From Pseudomonas sp. UMAB-08 (lineage in GTDB: Bacteria; Pseudomonadota; Gammaproteobacteria; Pseudomonadales; Pseudomonadaceae): a DNA stretch of 64,000 nt. The notes under the pieces are model-generated. The model did not search any database. It saw nothing but the letters and a program-made list of their open reading frames with translations, and had not been told where the DNA came from. The stretch covers positions 120,354-184,353 of the forward strand of contig NZ_LT607420.1 in NCBI RefSeq assembly GCF_900095225.1, in the 5' to 3' direction. A program made the position numbers and the translations under genes. Below, piece after piece: positions 37,186 through 48,580 of this stretch (its first letter is position 1; the number at the start of each line of letters is the position of its first letter).

Positions 37186-38451
37186 TCAGCCGTAGCGCTT
37201 CTTGGCTTCGATCGCCAAGCCGCTGCCGATGCTGCCGAAGATGTTGCCTTCCACATGGCGGGCGTTGGGCAGCATGGCCGAGACGCTGTTGCGCAACGCC
37301 GGAATGCCGCTCGAGCCGCCGGTGAAGAACACCGTATCAACCTGGTCAACGCTCACGCCTGCATCATTAAGCAGCTTCGACACGCTGTTGCGCACTCGTG
37401 TCAGCAATGCGTCGATGGCTGACTCGAACAACGCCCGGCTCAGTTCCACGCTCAAGCCTGGCTGAATCCGGTCCAGCGCAACATGGCGGCTTTCTTCGTG
37501 GGTCAGCTGGATTTTGGTTTCTTCCACCTCCATCGCCAGCCAATGCCCGGCGCGCTGCTCGATCAGCTTGAACAGGCGGTCGATGCCGCTGGTGTCCTCG
37601 ATGTCGTAGCGCATGCTGCCTAACGCCAGCTGGGATTTCTGCGAGTACACGGCATTGATGGTGTGCCAGGTCGCCAGGTTCATGTGGTGGCTGGTGGGCA
37701 TGTAGGCCTGACTCTTCATCCGGCTGCCGTAACCGAACAGCGGCATCACGCCTTGCAGGCTGAGTTGCTTGTCGAAATCAGTCCCGCCGACGTGTACGCC
37801 GCCGGTGGCAAGAATGTCGTCGTGACGGTCGGCGATGAAACGCCGGTCCGGCGACAGGCGCACCAACGAGAAGTCCGAGGTACCGCCGCCAATGTCGACG
37901 ATCAATACCAACTCTTCGCGCTCGAGGGTCGACTCATAGTCGAATGCGGCTGCGATGGGTTCGTACTGGAAGGAGACTTCCTTGAAGCCAATCTTGTGGG
38001 CGACTTCCACCAGGGTGTCTTCGGCTTCCTGGTCGGCGGCGGCGTCGTCATCGACAAAATGCACCGGGCGGCCCAGCACTACTTCATCGAACTCACGCTC
38101 GGCGGTGACCTCGGCACGGTATTTCAGCTCGCCGATAAACAGCCCCAGGAGGTCCTTGAACGGCATGGCCGTGCCCAGAACGCTGGTGTCGTGTTTGATC
38201 AGCTTGGAACCCAGCAGGCTTTTCAGCGAGCGCATCAGGCGGCCTTCATAGCCTTCCAGGTACTCGTGCAACGCCATGCGGCCATAGGCTGGGCGGCGCT
38301 CTTCGATGTTGAAGAACACCACCGACGGCAATGTGATCTTGTCGTCCTCCAGCGCGATAAGCGATTCCATGCCAGGGCGCAGCCAGCCGACAGTGGAATT
38401 GGACGTGCCGAAGTCGATACCGCAGGCACGGGCTGGAGATTCGTTTTTCAT
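37186..38451 (-). CDS. yegD: YegD-type Hsp70-family chaperone
   Basis: An Hsp70-like ATPase of about 421 residues. The phosphate-1 motif GIDFGTSNSTVGW is near the N-terminus, the phosphate-2 motif IVDIGGGTSDFSLVRL in the middle, and the adenosine motif FFTGGSSGIPALRNS near the C-terminus. It lacks a full Hsp70 substrate-binding domain, as is typical of YegD. The start at 38451 (MKNESPARACG) is preferred over 38460. It is divergent from cbpA-cbpM, so the three form a chaperone neighbourhood. Confidence 0.9.
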   Translation of the reverse strand: MKNESPARACGIDFGTSNSTVGWLRPGMESLIALEDDKITLPSVVFFNIEERRPAYGRMALHEYLEGYEGRLMRSLKSLLGSKLIKHDTSVLGTAMPFKDLLGLFIGELKYRAEVTAEREFDEVVLGRPVHFVDDDAAADQEAEDTLVEVAHKIGFKEVSFQYEPIAAAFDYESTLEREELVLIVDIGGGTSDFSLVRLSPDRRFIADRHDDILATGGVHVGGTDFDKQLSLQGVMPLFGYGSRMKSQAYMPTSHHMNLATWHTINAVYSQKSQLALGSMRYDIEDTSGIDRLFKLIEQRAGHWLAMEVEETKIQLTHEESRHVALDRIQPGLSVELSRALFESAIDALLTRVRNSVSKLLNDAGVSVDQVDTVFFTGGSSGIPALRNSVSAMLPNARHVEGNIFGSIGSGLAIEAKKRYG

Positions 38452-38573
38452 GTGTTTCATGTTCCAGTTAAAAAACGGCCGCGCAGTGTATGTCAGTGCA
38501 CCGCAGATGCGTAGGGCAAACGTCGGTTAGATGCAGTTAAATGCTGATTTTGAGGCTCGATCCGTACGCAAGG

Positions 38574-38600
38574 CTTGAACTGGCCGCACTTGCCCCCAAT
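38574..38600 (+). promoter_or_regulatory. Possible sigma32 (heat-shock) promoter of cbpA
   Basis: GGCTTGAAC and CCCCAAT are separated by 13 bases, close to the RpoH consensus CTTGAAA-N13-15-CCCCATNT. It lies about 180 bp upstream of the cbpA start, in the 320 bp gap between yegD and cbpA, which shows no gene. A heat-shock promoter for a DnaJ-like protein is plausible, but the match is not perfect. Confidence 0.4.
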
Positions 38601-38780
38601 CTTGCGGGTATTGCCTGGCGCCTGAGCGGTTTATCAGCTGAACTCATCACGTGAGTCCGCTCGGCAGCCATTAAGCTTGCAACGTTAATCGATCCAAACG
38701 CGCCGAATAAGAGGATGCTATGCGCAGAGCATGGGCGTTTCGGGGCTAAGCTGGATAAATTTGGGGAGGGTGACCGTTAG

Positions 38781-39725
38781 ATGGACTTCAAAGACTACTA
38801 CAAGATTCTTGGCGTAGAGCCGACGGCGGACGACAAGGCGATCAAGACCGCGTACCGCAAAATGGCGCGCAAGTATCACCCTGATGTCAGCAAAGAAGCG
38901 GGCGCAGAAGCCAAGTTCAAAGAGGCTTCAGAGGCTTATGAAGTCCTCAAAAGCGCGGAAAAGCGTGCCGAATACGATGACCTGCGTAAGTACGGCCAGC
39001 AGGGTCGTCCATTCCAGGGGCCGCCTGGCTGGCAGGGTCGTGGCGCACCTCAAGGTGGTTTCGGGGATGAAGCCGGGGGTGATTTTTCAGACTTTTTCAG
39101 CTCGATCTTTGGTGGTCGGGCTCAGCAAGGCCGTGCGCACAGCGCCGGTCGCCGTGGACAGGATGTAGAGATGGAACTTCCGATTTTCCTTGAAGAAACC
39201 CTGTCGACCGAATCGAAACAGGTCAGCTTCAAGGTCGCGCAACACAGCGCTGACGGCCAGCGTTTGCCGGACATCACTAAAACCCTGAACGTGAAAATCC
39301 CGGCCGGTGTCGCCGACGGCGAGCGTATTCGCCTCAAAGGGCAGGGCGCGCCGGGTGTGGGCGGTGGAGCGAATGGTGATCTGTACCTGATCATCCGTCT
39401 GGCACCTCACCCGTTGTTCGATGTTGAAGGTCATGACCTGATCATCACCGTGCCGTTGACCCCGTGGGAAGCTGCGCTGGGTGCCAAAGTGGCGGTGCCG
39501 ACCCTGACCGGCAAGATCCACCTGACCATCCGTCCGGACAGCCAGAGCGGTCAGCGCTTACGCGTCAAAGGCAATGGTTTGATCGACAAGAAGGGGCAGC
39601 GGGGCGATCTCTACGCCCAGCTTAAAGTCGTCATGCCCACGTTTTCCGACGAAGAAACCAAGGCGATTTGGCAAAGCCTGGCTGAGAAAGCCGCCTTTGA
39701 TCCGCGGGTCCAATGGAGTAACTGA
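38781..39725 (+). CDS. cbpA: DnaJ-like co-chaperone / curved DNA-binding protein CbpA
   Basis: A 314-residue DnaJ homologue. The J-domain occupies residues 1-70 ([24 protein letters not shown], cited as [21 protein letters not shown] tripeptide in [11 protein letters not shown]). A Gly/Phe-rich linker follows at about 75-110, then the two C-terminal beta domains; the zinc-finger of DnaJ is absent, as in CbpA. It acts with DnaK and binds curved DNA. Two bases after its stop comes cbpM, its modulator. Confidence 0.95.
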   Translation: MDFKDYYKILGVEPTADDKAIKTAYRKMARKYHPDVSKEAGAEAKFKEASEAYEVLKSAEKRAEYDDLRKYGQQGRPFQGPPGWQGRGAPQGGFGDEAGGDFSDFFSSIFGGRAQQGRAHSAGRRGQDVEMELPIFLEETLSTESKQVSFKVAQHSADGQRLPDITKTLNVKIPAGVADGERIRLKGQGAPGVGGGANGDLYLIIRLAPHPLFDVEGHDLIITVPLTPWEAALGAKVAVPTLTGKIHLTIRPDSQSGQRLRVKGNGLIDKKGQRGDLYAQLKVVMPTFSDEETKAIWQSLAEKAAFDPRVQWSN

Positions 39726-39727
39726 TC

Positions 39728-40033
39728 ATGAGCAGCACCCTGATCGTAGAGCTGGATATGAAGGAATTCTGTCAGGTAACCGAGATACCGGCTGCCTACG
39801 TGATCGAAATCGTCGAACACGGCATCCTCGAACCTCAGGGGCAAAAGCCGGATGACTGGTTGTTCGACGCCCACGCCCTGGCGGTCGCCAAGCGGGCGCT
39901 GAAATTACAGCATGACCTGGATCTGGAATGGCAAGGGGTGGCTGTTGCGCTGGATCTGTTGGGCGAAGTCGAGCTCTTGCGGGCCGAGAACCGTATGCTC
40001 AAGCAGCGCCTGGGGCGGTTTTTGCTGGATTGA
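39728..40033 (+). CDS. cbpM: Chaperone modulatory protein CbpM
   Basis: A 101-residue MerR-like small protein that binds the J-domain of CbpA and inhibits it. LDMKEFCQVTEIPAAYVIEIVEHGILEP is the typical N-terminal HTH-like block (cited as FCQVTEIPAAYVIEIVEHGI). It is co-transcribed with cbpA two bases away. Normal family length. Confidence 0.93.
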   Translation: MSSTLIVELDMKEFCQVTEIPAAYVIEIVEHGILEPQGQKPDDWLFDAHALAVAKRALKLQHDLDLEWQGVAVALDLLGEVELLRAENRMLKQRLGRFLLD

Positions 40034-40089
40034 TCTCGTTCGATAGCGCTTGGCACACGGACTTCGCACGTTTATTCGCGAAGACGGCC

Positions 40090-40112
40090 TCAGACACACA
40101 ACCGGTGTCTGA
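40090..40112. terminator. Hairpin between convergent cbpM and histidine kinase genes
   Basis: A perfect 8 bp stem TCAGACAC/GTGTCTGA with a seven-base loop lies in the 104 bp gap between the two convergent stops. No T run follows on either strand, so it may be a weak shared terminator. Confidence 0.4.
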
Positions 40113-40137
40113 CGCCTCTACCTTGGGCCAACTGCTG

Positions 40138-41268
40138 TTATTTCGCGACTTTGGGCAATACCACGGTAAACGTGGTGCCATCAGTGCTGTTTGAGCTGAC
40201 CTTGATACTGCCCTGATGGGCATTGACCACTTCCCTGACGATAAACAGCCCCAGCCCAAGGCTGGTCGACGGTTGGCCGACGACTTCGCTGGCGCTGCGT
40301 ACCATCGGGTCGAAAATCGTTGCGATCGCGTCCTCGGCAATAGGCTCGCCGAAGTTGTGCATGAGCAGGGTGACGTCGTGCTCATCGGCAGTGAGGGTCA
40401 GGCTGACTTTGTGGTTGTTGGAACCGTGCTGTAGCGCATTGCCAATCAGGTTTTGCAGCAATTGATCAATGCGTCCGCGATCCCATTCACCGTGGGTATC
40501 ACCGCTGACCACAAGACTTGGGTCACAGTGCGGCTGACCGGCGCAGGCTTCTTCGATGGCCTCGCGACAGGCGCTGGCCATGTCCATGGGCTTGCGCTCG
40601 ACGGGCAAGCTGGCGCCCAGACGGCTGCGCACGAACTCGAGTAGATCCCGAACCATCGCTCCCATGTGCCGGGTGCCCCCTTTAATGCGCGCCACATAGG
40701 CCTGTGCGCTTTCATCAAGGTCGAGCTTACGCACCAGCAGTTCTGTGGACATGCTAACGGCTTGCAAAGGCGCGCGCAGATCATGCCCCAGAATCGCCAG
40801 GAAGATATCCCGTGAGCGTGTCACCTGCTCGGCATAGGCCGCAGTGGATTCGGCCAGCGCTTCATCGATGGCTTCATTGAAGCGAATCATGTCTTGAAAG
40901 TACGTCAGATCTGGCGACTCCAGACTGGCGACCCATAATCGAATCACGCTGGCACGCAAATGACGAAATTCAGACGTCATCTGCACTAAATCAAAGCCTA
41001 CGTTATGCCGCAACTCGCCATGGCTGGCGGCTGCCTGATCCAGTGTCGGGGATTTTTCCGGGCCTTCACCTTTTGCTTTGGCCGCCTGTTCGCCAGCGGT
41101 CTGCGAGGTGGTCATGTCCCGGGCGGCCGCCAGCAGAATCGTTTTGGCATGGTCACGTAGCTCGATTCGGTTCATCGAGTCGGCTGCAGGCTTTATGGTT
41201 TTTGCGAACTTTTCCCACTCATCGACGATACGGTCAACCTGTTGGACGATGAATTCAGAGAGGCGCAT
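40138..41268 (-). CDS. Orphan cytoplasmic sensor histidine kinase with RsbRD-like N-terminal domain
   Basis: A 376-residue histidine kinase without membrane segments. The N-terminal region (residues 1-145) is helical and looks like the RsbRD/RsbRA N-terminal domain of stressosome-type sensors. His162 lies in AILGHDLRAPLQ (HisKA H-box). The N-box (LLQNLIGNALQHG), and G boxes (LGLGLFIVREVVNAHQG) of the HATPase domain follow. No response regulator is adjacent, so the partner is unknown. The ATG at 41268 is the natural start. Confidence 0.87.
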   Translation of the reverse strand: MRLSEFIVQQVDRIVDEWEKFAKTIKPAADSMNRIELRDHAKTILLAAARDMTTSQTAGEQAAKAKGEGPEKSPTLDQAAASHGELRHNVGFDLVQMTSEFRHLRASVIRLWVASLESPDLTYFQDMIRFNEAIDEALAESTAAYAEQVTRSRDIFLAILGHDLRAPLQAVSMSTELLVRKLDLDESAQAYVARIKGGTRHMGAMVRDLLEFVRSRLGASLPVERKPMDMASACREAIEEACAGQPHCDPSLVVSGDTHGEWDRGRIDQLLQNLIGNALQHGSNNHKVSLTLTADEHDVTLLMHNFGEPIAEDAIATIFDPMVRSASEVVGQPSTSLGLGLFIVREVVNAHQGSIKVSSNSTDGTTFTVVLPKVAK

Positions 41269-41341
41269 GGCCGGTTACCTTGCTGGGCAGCTATAAATGA
41301 GGTGGCGCATCTTAGCGTCTTTGTCTCGTTTCAAGCACTGC

Positions 41342-41392
41342 CAGGTTCCGGGCGGCCTGTTAATGTTTCAAAACAGGCCGCATCGGAACCTG
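41342..41392. terminator. Long hairpin downstream of ureC
   Basis: Nested arms CAGGTTCCG/CGGAACCTG and GCGGCCTGTT/AACAGGCCGC form a nearly perfect 20 bp stem, just after the ureC stop. No strong T run follows on the minus strand, so it may act as a 3' barrier as well as, or instead of, a terminator. Confidence 0.6.
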
Positions 41393-41397
41393 CTGCA

Positions 41398-43098
41398 TCA
41401 GAACAGAAAGTACCGTTGTGCCATGGGCAACACTTCCGCGGGCTCGCACCACAACAACACGCCATCGGCCTTGACCTGATACGTCTGTGGATCGACATCG
41501 ATTTTTGGCAGGTAGTCATTGTGGATAAGATCGGTTTTTTTTACGTTGCGACAACCCTTTACCACGCTGATCTTCTTTTTCAGGCCCAGAGACTCAGGGA
41601 TCCCGGCATCAAGCGCGGCCTGACTGATGAAGGTCAGGCTGGTGGCGTGCAGCGAGCCACCGTAGCTGGCGAACATCGGTCGGTAATGCACGGGCTGCGG
41701 CGTCGGAATCGAGGCGTTGGCATCGCCCATCAGGCTGGCGGCAATGGCGCCACCTTTCAGAATCAGGCTGGGTTTCACCCCGAAGAACGCTGGACGCCAC
41801 AGCACCAGATCGGCCCATTTGCCCACTTCGATCGAGCCCACCTCATGGCTGATGCCGTGGGTAATCGCCGGGTTGATGGTGTATTTGGCGATGTAACGTT
41901 TGGCGCGGAAGTTGTCGTTGCCGGGGCCGTCTTCAGGCAGCGGGCCGCGCTGCTTCTTCATTTTGTCGGCGGTTTGCCAGGTGCGCATGATCACTTCGCC
42001 AACGCGGCCCATGGCCTGGCTATCGGAGCTGATCATCGAGAACGCGCCGAGATCATGCAAGATGTCTTCGGCCGCGATGGTTTCGCGGCGGATGCGACTT
42101 TCGGCGAACGCCACGTCTTCGGCAATGCTCGGGTCCAGGTGATGGCAAACCATCAGCATGTCCAGGTGTTCGTCGATGGTGTTTTTGGTGAACGGTCGGG
42201 TCGGGTTGGTCGAACTGGGCAATACGTTCGCAAAGCCGCAGGCCTTGATGATATCCGGGGCATGCCCGCCGCCCGCGCCTTCGGTGTGGTAAGTGTGGAT
42301 GGTGCGGCCCTTGAACGCGGCCAATGTGGTTTCCACAAAGCCGGACTCGTTGAGCGTATCGGTGTGGATCGCCACCTGCACATCGTATTGATCGGCCACG
42401 CTCAGGCAGTTGTCGATGGCGGCCGGTGTGGTGCCCCAGTCTTCATGCAGCTTGAGGCCAATGGCCCCGGCTTTGACTTGCTCGATCAGGGGTTCGGGCA
42501 GGCTGACATTGCCCTTGCCGGTGAAACCGATGTTCATCGGGAAGGCATCGGCGGCCTGCAGCATGCGCGCCAGATGCCAGGGGCCGGGGGTGACCGTGGT
42601 CGCATTGGTGCCCGTGGCCGGGCCGGTGCCGCCGCCGATCATGGTGGTCACACCGCTCATCAAGGCTTCTTCGATCTGCTGCGGGCAGATGAAGTGGATG
42701 TGGGTGTCCACGCCACCAGCAGTCAGGATCATGCCTTCGCCTGCAATCACTTCGGTACTGGCGCCGACCGCGATGGTGACGTCAGGCTGGATATCCGGGT
42801 TGCCGGCTTTGCCAATGGCGGCGATGCGTCCGTTTTTCAGGCCGACATCCGCTTTGACGATGCCCCAGTGGTCGATGATCAGGGCGTTGGTGATCAAAGT
42901 ATCGACAACCTCGGCCGCCAGCAATTGGCCCTGGCCCATGCCGTCACGAATGACTTTGCCTCCGCCGAACTTCACTTCCTCCCCGTAGGTGGTGAAATCT
43001 TTCTCGACTTCGATCCACAGCTCGGTATCGGCCAGCCGCACGCGGTCGCCAACGGTGGGGCCGAACATGTCGGCGTAGGCTTGTCTGGAAATCTTCAT
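41398..43098 (-). CDS. ureC: Urease alpha subunit UreC
   Basis: Catalytic subunit of urease, hydrolysing urea to ammonia and carbamate at a di-nickel centre. It has 566 residues, the usual length. Metal ligands are visible: HIHFICPQQ (His pair), carbamylated Lys in GLKLHEDWG near residue 217, HTDTLNE and the [15 protein letters not shown] and MVCHHLDPS (mobile flap) segments. The ATG at 43098 follows AAGGGATCGCC. A REP pair separates it from ureB. Loading with nickel requires UreDEFG; UreD is in this operon and UreEFG are about 16 kb away. Confidence 0.98.
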   Translation of the reverse strand: MKISRQAYADMFGPTVGDRVRLADTELWIEVEKDFTTYGEEVKFGGGKVIRDGMGQGQLLAAEVVDTLITNALIIDHWGIVKADVGLKNGRIAAIGKAGNPDIQPDVTIAVGASTEVIAGEGMILTAGGVDTHIHFICPQQIEEALMSGVTTMIGGGTGPATGTNATTVTPGPWHLARMLQAADAFPMNIGFTGKGNVSLPEPLIEQVKAGAIGLKLHEDWGTTPAAIDNCLSVADQYDVQVAIHTDTLNESGFVETTLAAFKGRTIHTYHTEGAGGGHAPDIIKACGFANVLPSSTNPTRPFTKNTIDEHLDMLMVCHHLDPSIAEDVAFAESRIRRETIAAEDILHDLGAFSMISSDSQAMGRVGEVIMRTWQTADKMKKQRGPLPEDGPGNDNFRAKRYIAKYTINPAITHGISHEVGSIEVGKWADLVLWRPAFFGVKPSLILKGGAIAASLMGDANASIPTPQPVHYRPMFASYGGSLHATSLTFISQAALDAGIPESLGLKKKISVVKGCRNVKKTDLIHNDYLPKIDVDPQTYQVKADGVLLWCEPAEVLPMAQRYFLF

Positions 43099-43134
43099 GG
43101 CGATCCCTTGGTTCGTTCGGTGCCTGTACCGGTC

Positions 43135-43205
43135 TCTTCGCGGACAAGTCCGCTCCTACAGGGTGAACGCAATCCACTGTAGGAGCGGGCTTGTCCGCGA
43201 AGGCG
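43135..43205. repeat. REP inverted pair between ureB and ureC
   Basis: TTCGCGGACAAGTCCGCTCCTACAG faces CTGTAGGAGCGGGCTTGTCCGCGAA; the outer arms are near-perfect inverted copies (cores GCGGACAAGTCCGC and GCGGGCTTGTCCGC). It lies inside an operon, where folding could tune the ratio of UreB to UreC transcript. Confidence 0.88.
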
Positions 43206-43247
43206 TCCGATCAGATGAAAAATATCTGTCTGGCGAAATGAATCATT

Positions 43248-44624
<1,377 letters not shown>

Positions 44625-44647
44625 TACAGGGCTCGCAGGGTCAAAAA

Positions 44648-44950
44648 TCAGGCAATCGGTTGATGTACGGTGACCAGTTTGGTGCCGTCAGGAAAGGTCG
44701 CTTCGACCTGGATCTCCGGGATCATTTCCGGGATACCTTCCATCACCTGTTCGCGGCTGAGCAAGGTCGTGCCGACATGCATCAGCTCGGCAACGGTTCT
44801 GCCATCACGGGCGCCTTCCAGCAGAGCGGCAGAGATGTAGGCCATGGCTTCCGGGTAGTTGAGCTTTACCCCTCTGGCCAAACGCCGTTCTGCAACCAGA
44901 CCGGCGGTGAATATCAGCAGTTTGTCTTTTTCGCGGGGTGTCAGGTCCAT
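44648..44950 (-). CDS. ureA: Urease gamma subunit UreA
   Basis: Smallest urease subunit, 100 residues, starting [23 protein letters not shown] and with [22 protein letters not shown] (cited as [20 protein letters not shown]). Its length and sequence are normal. It follows ureD by 39 bp and precedes the two acetyltransferase genes. Confidence 0.97.
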   Translation of the reverse strand: MDLTPREKDKLLIFTAGLVAERRLARGVKLNYPEAMAYISAALLEGARDGRTVAELMHVGTTLLSREQVMEGIPEMIPEIQVEATFPDGTKLVTVHQPIA

Positions 44951-44989
44951 TGTTTAATCCGTTTGAAATGGGTTGTGGATCTCGGACTA

Positions 44990-45829
44990 TCAGGTGCTCC
45001 ATATTCTAGGTGCAACCGCTTCGCGCCCCAGCAATGCCGGGCGCAGCAGCGTCCATAATTCGATCAGCCAGGCGCGTGCGTGCAGGGCTTCGTCAGCCAG
45101 GCAGCGGGCGACCAACAGGCCGGGCAATTGGGTCAGGTTACCGCGTACCGGGTTTTGCAGGTTACGGCAGACTTCCAGCAACTCACTGCTGGCCTCGCCA
45201 GTCATCAGCAGCGTGGCAAAAACCGGTTTGCCGTCCAGGCCGATGGGCGAATCGAGCAAGCCATCACCGCCCATTATTCGCTGGCGTTCGTGCCACAGCC
45301 ATTGGCCGTCGCGGCGGATATCCAGATGCGATTGAAAATGCCCCAGGTCGAAACGCTCGCCACTGGCCGGGCGACCCAGCGCCACCATGTCCCAGTAGCA
45401 CAGCCGCGCATCGCCTTGCAGCTCAATATGCGTGGTCAACTCGGCCTGGGCGGCGCTGAAGACGATGGTTTCCTGCGGCAGCCACTCCAGCGTGGCGCCC
45501 GCTTCAACGCGCAGTTCCAGTTGCTGATATGCCGGGCTTGCGGCGCGGTACCACTTGGCTGCGCCGGGGCTGGTCAGTTGTACCCATGCGTCTTTACCGA
45601 CGTTGGCGCAAATATCGAGTCGATCCCCGCCGGCAATCCCGCCCGGAGGGTGAACAATGATGTGCTGACAGACCTGCGGGCCTTCGGCGTACAGGTGTTT
45701 TTGCACCCGCAGCGGGCCTTGATGTCGACGCATGACCGGCCGTGTGCTGTCGCCGAAACGCCCATAGCCCAGCTCCAGCTCGGCATGCCAACTGGGGGTG
45801 AACAGCATGGTGTGGGCAGGAAGGTTCAT
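44990..45829 (-). CDS. ureD: Urease accessory protein UreD
   Basis: A 279-residue accessory protein (UreD/UreH family) that binds apo-urease with UreF and Ure[13 protein letters not shown] and AAKWYR, then [14 protein letters not shown], are typical. It lies 55 bp after urtE and 39 bp before ureA, so urea import and hydrolysis genes may share transcripts. Confidence 0.95.
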   Translation of the reverse strand: MNLPAHTMLFTPSWHAELELGYGRFGDSTRPVMRRHQGPLRVQKHLYAEGPQVCQHIIVHPPGGIAGGDRLDICANVGKDAWVQLTSPGAAKWYRAASPAYQQLELRVEAGATLEWLPQETIVFSAAQAELTTHIELQGDARLCYWDMVALGRPASGERFDLGHFQSHLDIRRDGQWLWHERQRIMGGDGLLDSPIGLDGKPVFATLLMTGEASSELLEVCRNLQNPVRGNLTQLPGLLVARCLADEALHARAWLIELWTLLRPALLGREAVAPRIWST

Positions 45830-45884
45830 TCGTCGTTATGTTTATGAGGTATGCCGGGAGACCGCACCTTAGCGGATTGGCGCA

Positions 45885-46583
45885 TCAAATTGTAACCAGA
45901 CCACGAACCCCTTGTGCTTCCATGTCCTCGCCACGGCCTTGCTGGACGATTTCGCCACGGGACATCACCAGGTATTGATCCGCCAGCTCGGCAGCAAAGT
46001 CATAGAACTGCTCCACCAACAGAATCGCCATGTCCCCACGTGCCGCGAGCTGCTTGATCACCGCGCCGATCTCTTTGATCACCGAGGGCTGTATGCCTTC
46101 AGTCGGCTCGTCGAGGATCAGCAGGCGAGGGCGACTGGCCAGCGCGCGGCCGATAGCCAGTTGCTGTTGCTGACCGCCAGACAGATCGCCGCCGCGTCGT
46201 TGTTTCATTTGCAGGAGCACCGGAAACAGCTCGTAGATAAACGCCGGGACTTCCTTGGCCTCGGAACCAGGGAAACGTGACAGGCCCATGAGCAGGTTTT
46301 CTTCTACGGTCAGGCGCCCGAAAATTTCCCGGCCCTGGGGTACGTAAGCGATGCCCGCGTGCACCCGTTGATGGGGTTTAAAACCGGTGATGGCCTTGCC
46401 TTCCCATTGCACCACGCCTTCCCTGGAAGGCAGCAGGCCCATCAAAACTTTAAGCAGCGTGGTCTTGCCCACGCCATTACGACCGAGCAGGCACGTCACT
46501 TCGCCGATCTTTACGTCGAATGACAGCCCACGAAGGATATGGCTACCGCCGTAATACTGGTGGAGCTTGTCGACTTGCAGCAT
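45885..46583 (-). CDS. urtE: Urea ABC transporter ATPase UrtE
   Basis: Second ATPase of the urea transporter, about 232 residues. Walker A LGRNGVGKTTLLKVLMG, the YVPQGREIFGRLTVEENLLMG block, signature LSGGQQQQLAIGRAL and Walker B LLILDEPTEGIQPS are visible. The start is set at the ATG at 46583 (MLQVDKLHQYYGG) since UrtE proteins begin there; upstream codons extend the frame only by a short leader. Followed by ureD. Confidence 0.95.
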   Translation of the reverse strand: MLQVDKLHQYYGGSHILRGLSFDVKIGEVTCLLGRNGVGKTTLLKVLMGLLPSREGVVQWEGKAITGFKPHQRVHAGIAYVPQGREIFGRLTVEENLLMGLSRFPGSEAKEVPAFIYELFPVLLQMKQRRGGDLSGGQQQQLAIGRALASRPRLLILDEPTEGIQPSVIKEIGAVIKQLAARGDMAILLVEQFYDFAAELADQYLVMSRGEIVQQGRGEDMEAQGVRGLVTI

Positions 46584-46640
46584 AGGTAAGTTCTCAAGCA
46601 AATAGGGACAAGGAGCCAACGGTGGGAGCAGGGGTGTCGA

Positions 46641-47504
46641 TCATCTTCCGAGATAAACCTCAATTACCCGTTCATTCGCCTGCACATCGTCCAGCGACCC
46701 TTCGGCCAGTACGCTGCCTTGATGCAGAACGGTGACGTGATCGGCTATCGAGCCGACGAAGCCCATGTCGTGCTCCACCACCATCAACGAGTGTTTGCCC
46801 GCCAGGCTTTTGAACAGCTCGGCGGTGAACTCGGTTTCGGCGTCGGTCATCCCCGCCACGGGCTCATCGAGCAACAGCAATTGCGGGTCCTGGACCAGCA
46901 GCATGCCGATCTCCAGAAACTGCTTCTGACCGTGGGACAGCAGTCCCGCCGGGCGATGCATCGAAGACGTCAGGCGGATGGTTTCCAGCACTTCGTGGAT
47001 GCGGTCGCGCTGCTCGCCGGTCAGGCGTGCGCGCAAACTGGCCCACACTGATTTGTCGGTCTTCTGCGCCAGCTCCAGGTTTTCGAACACGCTCAAGGCT
47101 TCGAACACCGTTGGCTTCTGGAATTTGCGGCCGATCCCCGATTGGGCGATCTGCACTTCACTCATCTGCGTCAGGTCCAGGGTCTCGCCGAACCAGGCCT
47201 TGCCGTGGCTTGGGCGAGTCTTGCCGGTAATCACGTCCATCAGCGTGGTCTTGCCCGCGCCGTTGGGGCCGATGATGCAGCGCAGTTCGCCGACGCTGAT
47301 ATACAGGTTCAGGTTGTTCAACGCCTTGAAGCCATCGAAGCTGACGCTGATGTCTTCCAGGGTCAGGATCGTGCCGTGCCGTGTGTTAAGAAGGCCTTCT
47401 TGGGCACGCTGGCCGAGGCCGATGGCATCACGGCTGGTGCCCGCGTCTGAATTTGGATCGAGGATGGGTTCGAGCATGAAGGCGGGTGTCGGTGTGGTTT
47501 TCAT
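46641..47504 (-). CDS. urtD: Urea ABC transporter ATPase UrtD
   Basis: First ATPase of the urea transporter, 287 residues, with an N-terminal extension of about 45 residues before the ATPase core. Walker A GPNGAGKTTLMDVITG, FQKPTVFEALSVFENLELA, signature LLSHGQKQFLEIGMLL and Walker B LLLLDEPVAGMTD are present. The ATG at 47504 overlaps the urtC stop by four bases. Confidence 0.95.
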   Translation of the reverse strand: MKTTPTPAFMLEPILDPNSDAGTSRDAIGLGQRAQEGLLNTRHGTILTLEDISVSFDGFKALNNLNLYISVGELRCIIGPNGAGKTTLMDVITGKTRPSHGKAWFGETLDLTQMSEVQIAQSGIGRKFQKPTVFEALSVFENLELAQKTDKSVWASLRARLTGEQRDRIHEVLETIRLTSSMHRPAGLLSHGQKQFLEIGMLLVQDPQLLLLDEPVAGMTDAETEFTAELFKSLAGKHSLMVVEHDMGFVGSIADHVTVLHQGSVLAEGSLDDVQANERVIEVYLGR

Positions 47505-48580
47505 TGCTCGCCCCTTTTCTTCAGCAGGCCAATCACGCCTTTGGGCAGGTACAACGTCACGCCAATAAACAGCGCACCGAGGAAGAACAGCCAGTACTCG
47601 GGGAAGGCCACGGTAAACCAGCTCTTCATACCGTTGACCAGTCCGGCGCCCAGCAGCGGGCCGATCAGCGTGCCACGTCCGCCCAAGGCGACCCAGACAG
47701 CCGCTTCAATGGAGTTGGTCGGCGACATTTCGCTGGGGTTGATGATGCCGACTTGCGGCACATACAGCGCCCCGGCCAGGCCGCACAGTACGGCGCTCAA
47801 CACCCAGACGAACAGCTTGAAACCGCGTGGGTCGTAGCCGCAGAACATCAGGCGGTTTTCGGCATCACGCAGCGCCGTCAGGACCCGGCCGAACTTGCTT
47901 TGCGCCAGGCGCCAGCCGACAAACAGGCTGCCCACCAGCAGGACCACGGTGGCCAGAAACAAGGTCGCCCGGGTGCCCTGCGAACTGATGCTGAAGCCCA
48001 GAATGCTGCGGAAGTTGGTGAAGCCGTTGTTGCCGCCGAAGCCGGTTTCGTTGCGAAAAAACAGGAGCATCCCGGCGAAGGTCAGAGCCTGGGTCATGAT
48101 CGAGAAATACACACCCTTGATCCGCGAGCGGAAGGCAAAGAAACCGAAAGTCAACGCCAATAAGCCAGGGGCCAAGACCACCAGGCACATGGCCCAGAGG
48201 AAGTGATTGGTCCCGGTCCAGTACCAGGGCAGTTCGGTCCACGACAGAAAGGTCATGAACGCAGGTAACTCATCGCCTGCCGCTTCACGCATCAGGTACA
48301 TGCCCATGGCATAGCCGCCGAGGGCGAAGAACAGCCCGTGCCCCAGCGACAGCAGCCCGGCGTAACCCCAGACCAGGTCCAGCGCGAGGGCAACGATGGC
48401 GTAGCACAGGATTTTGCCCACCAGCGTCAGGGTGTAGGCCGAGACGTGCAGGCTGTTATCGGCTGGCAGTAACGACAACAGTGCCAGTGCGACCAGCAGC
48501 ACGAGCACGACTGTGCAGAGGGCCAGGGTGATTTTCGGGCCGGCCTTTTGCGCGGCCGTCACCATAAGAGGCTGGTTCAT
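47501..48580 (-). CDS. urtC: Urea ABC transporter permease UrtC
   Basis: LivM-type membrane permease of 359 residues with about ten hydrophobic segments. DLVWGYAGLLSLGHGLFFALGGYAMG (cited as WGYAGLLSLGHGLFFALGGY) is the UrtC hallmark and GGRGTLIGPLLGAGLVN the ATPase-contact loop. Its ATG shares a base with the urtB stop (TGATG). It forms the pore with UrtB. Confidence 0.95.
   Translation of the reverse strand: MNQPLMVTAAQKAGPKITLALCTVVLVLLVALALLSLLPADNSLHVSAYTLTLVGKILCYAIVALALDLVWGYAGLLSLGHGLFFALGGYAMGMYLMREAAGDELPAFMTFLSWTELPWYWTGTNHFLWAMCLVVLAPGLLALTFGFFAFRSRIKGVYFSIMTQALTFAGMLLFFRNETGFGGNNGFTNFRSILGFSISSQGTRATLFLATVVLLVGSLFVGWRLAQSKFGRVLTALRDAENRLMFCGYDPRGFKLFVWVLSAVLCGLAGALYVPQVGIINPSEMSPTNSIEAAVWVALGGRGTLIGPLLGAGLVNGMKSWFTVAFPEYWLFFLGALFIGVTLYLPKGVIGLLKKRGEQ

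Noticed and set aside
41242..43182. A 646-codon open stretch on the plus strand opposite ureC
   Set aside because: It mirrors ureC in the opposite strand; the product has no family features and ureC is unmistakable.
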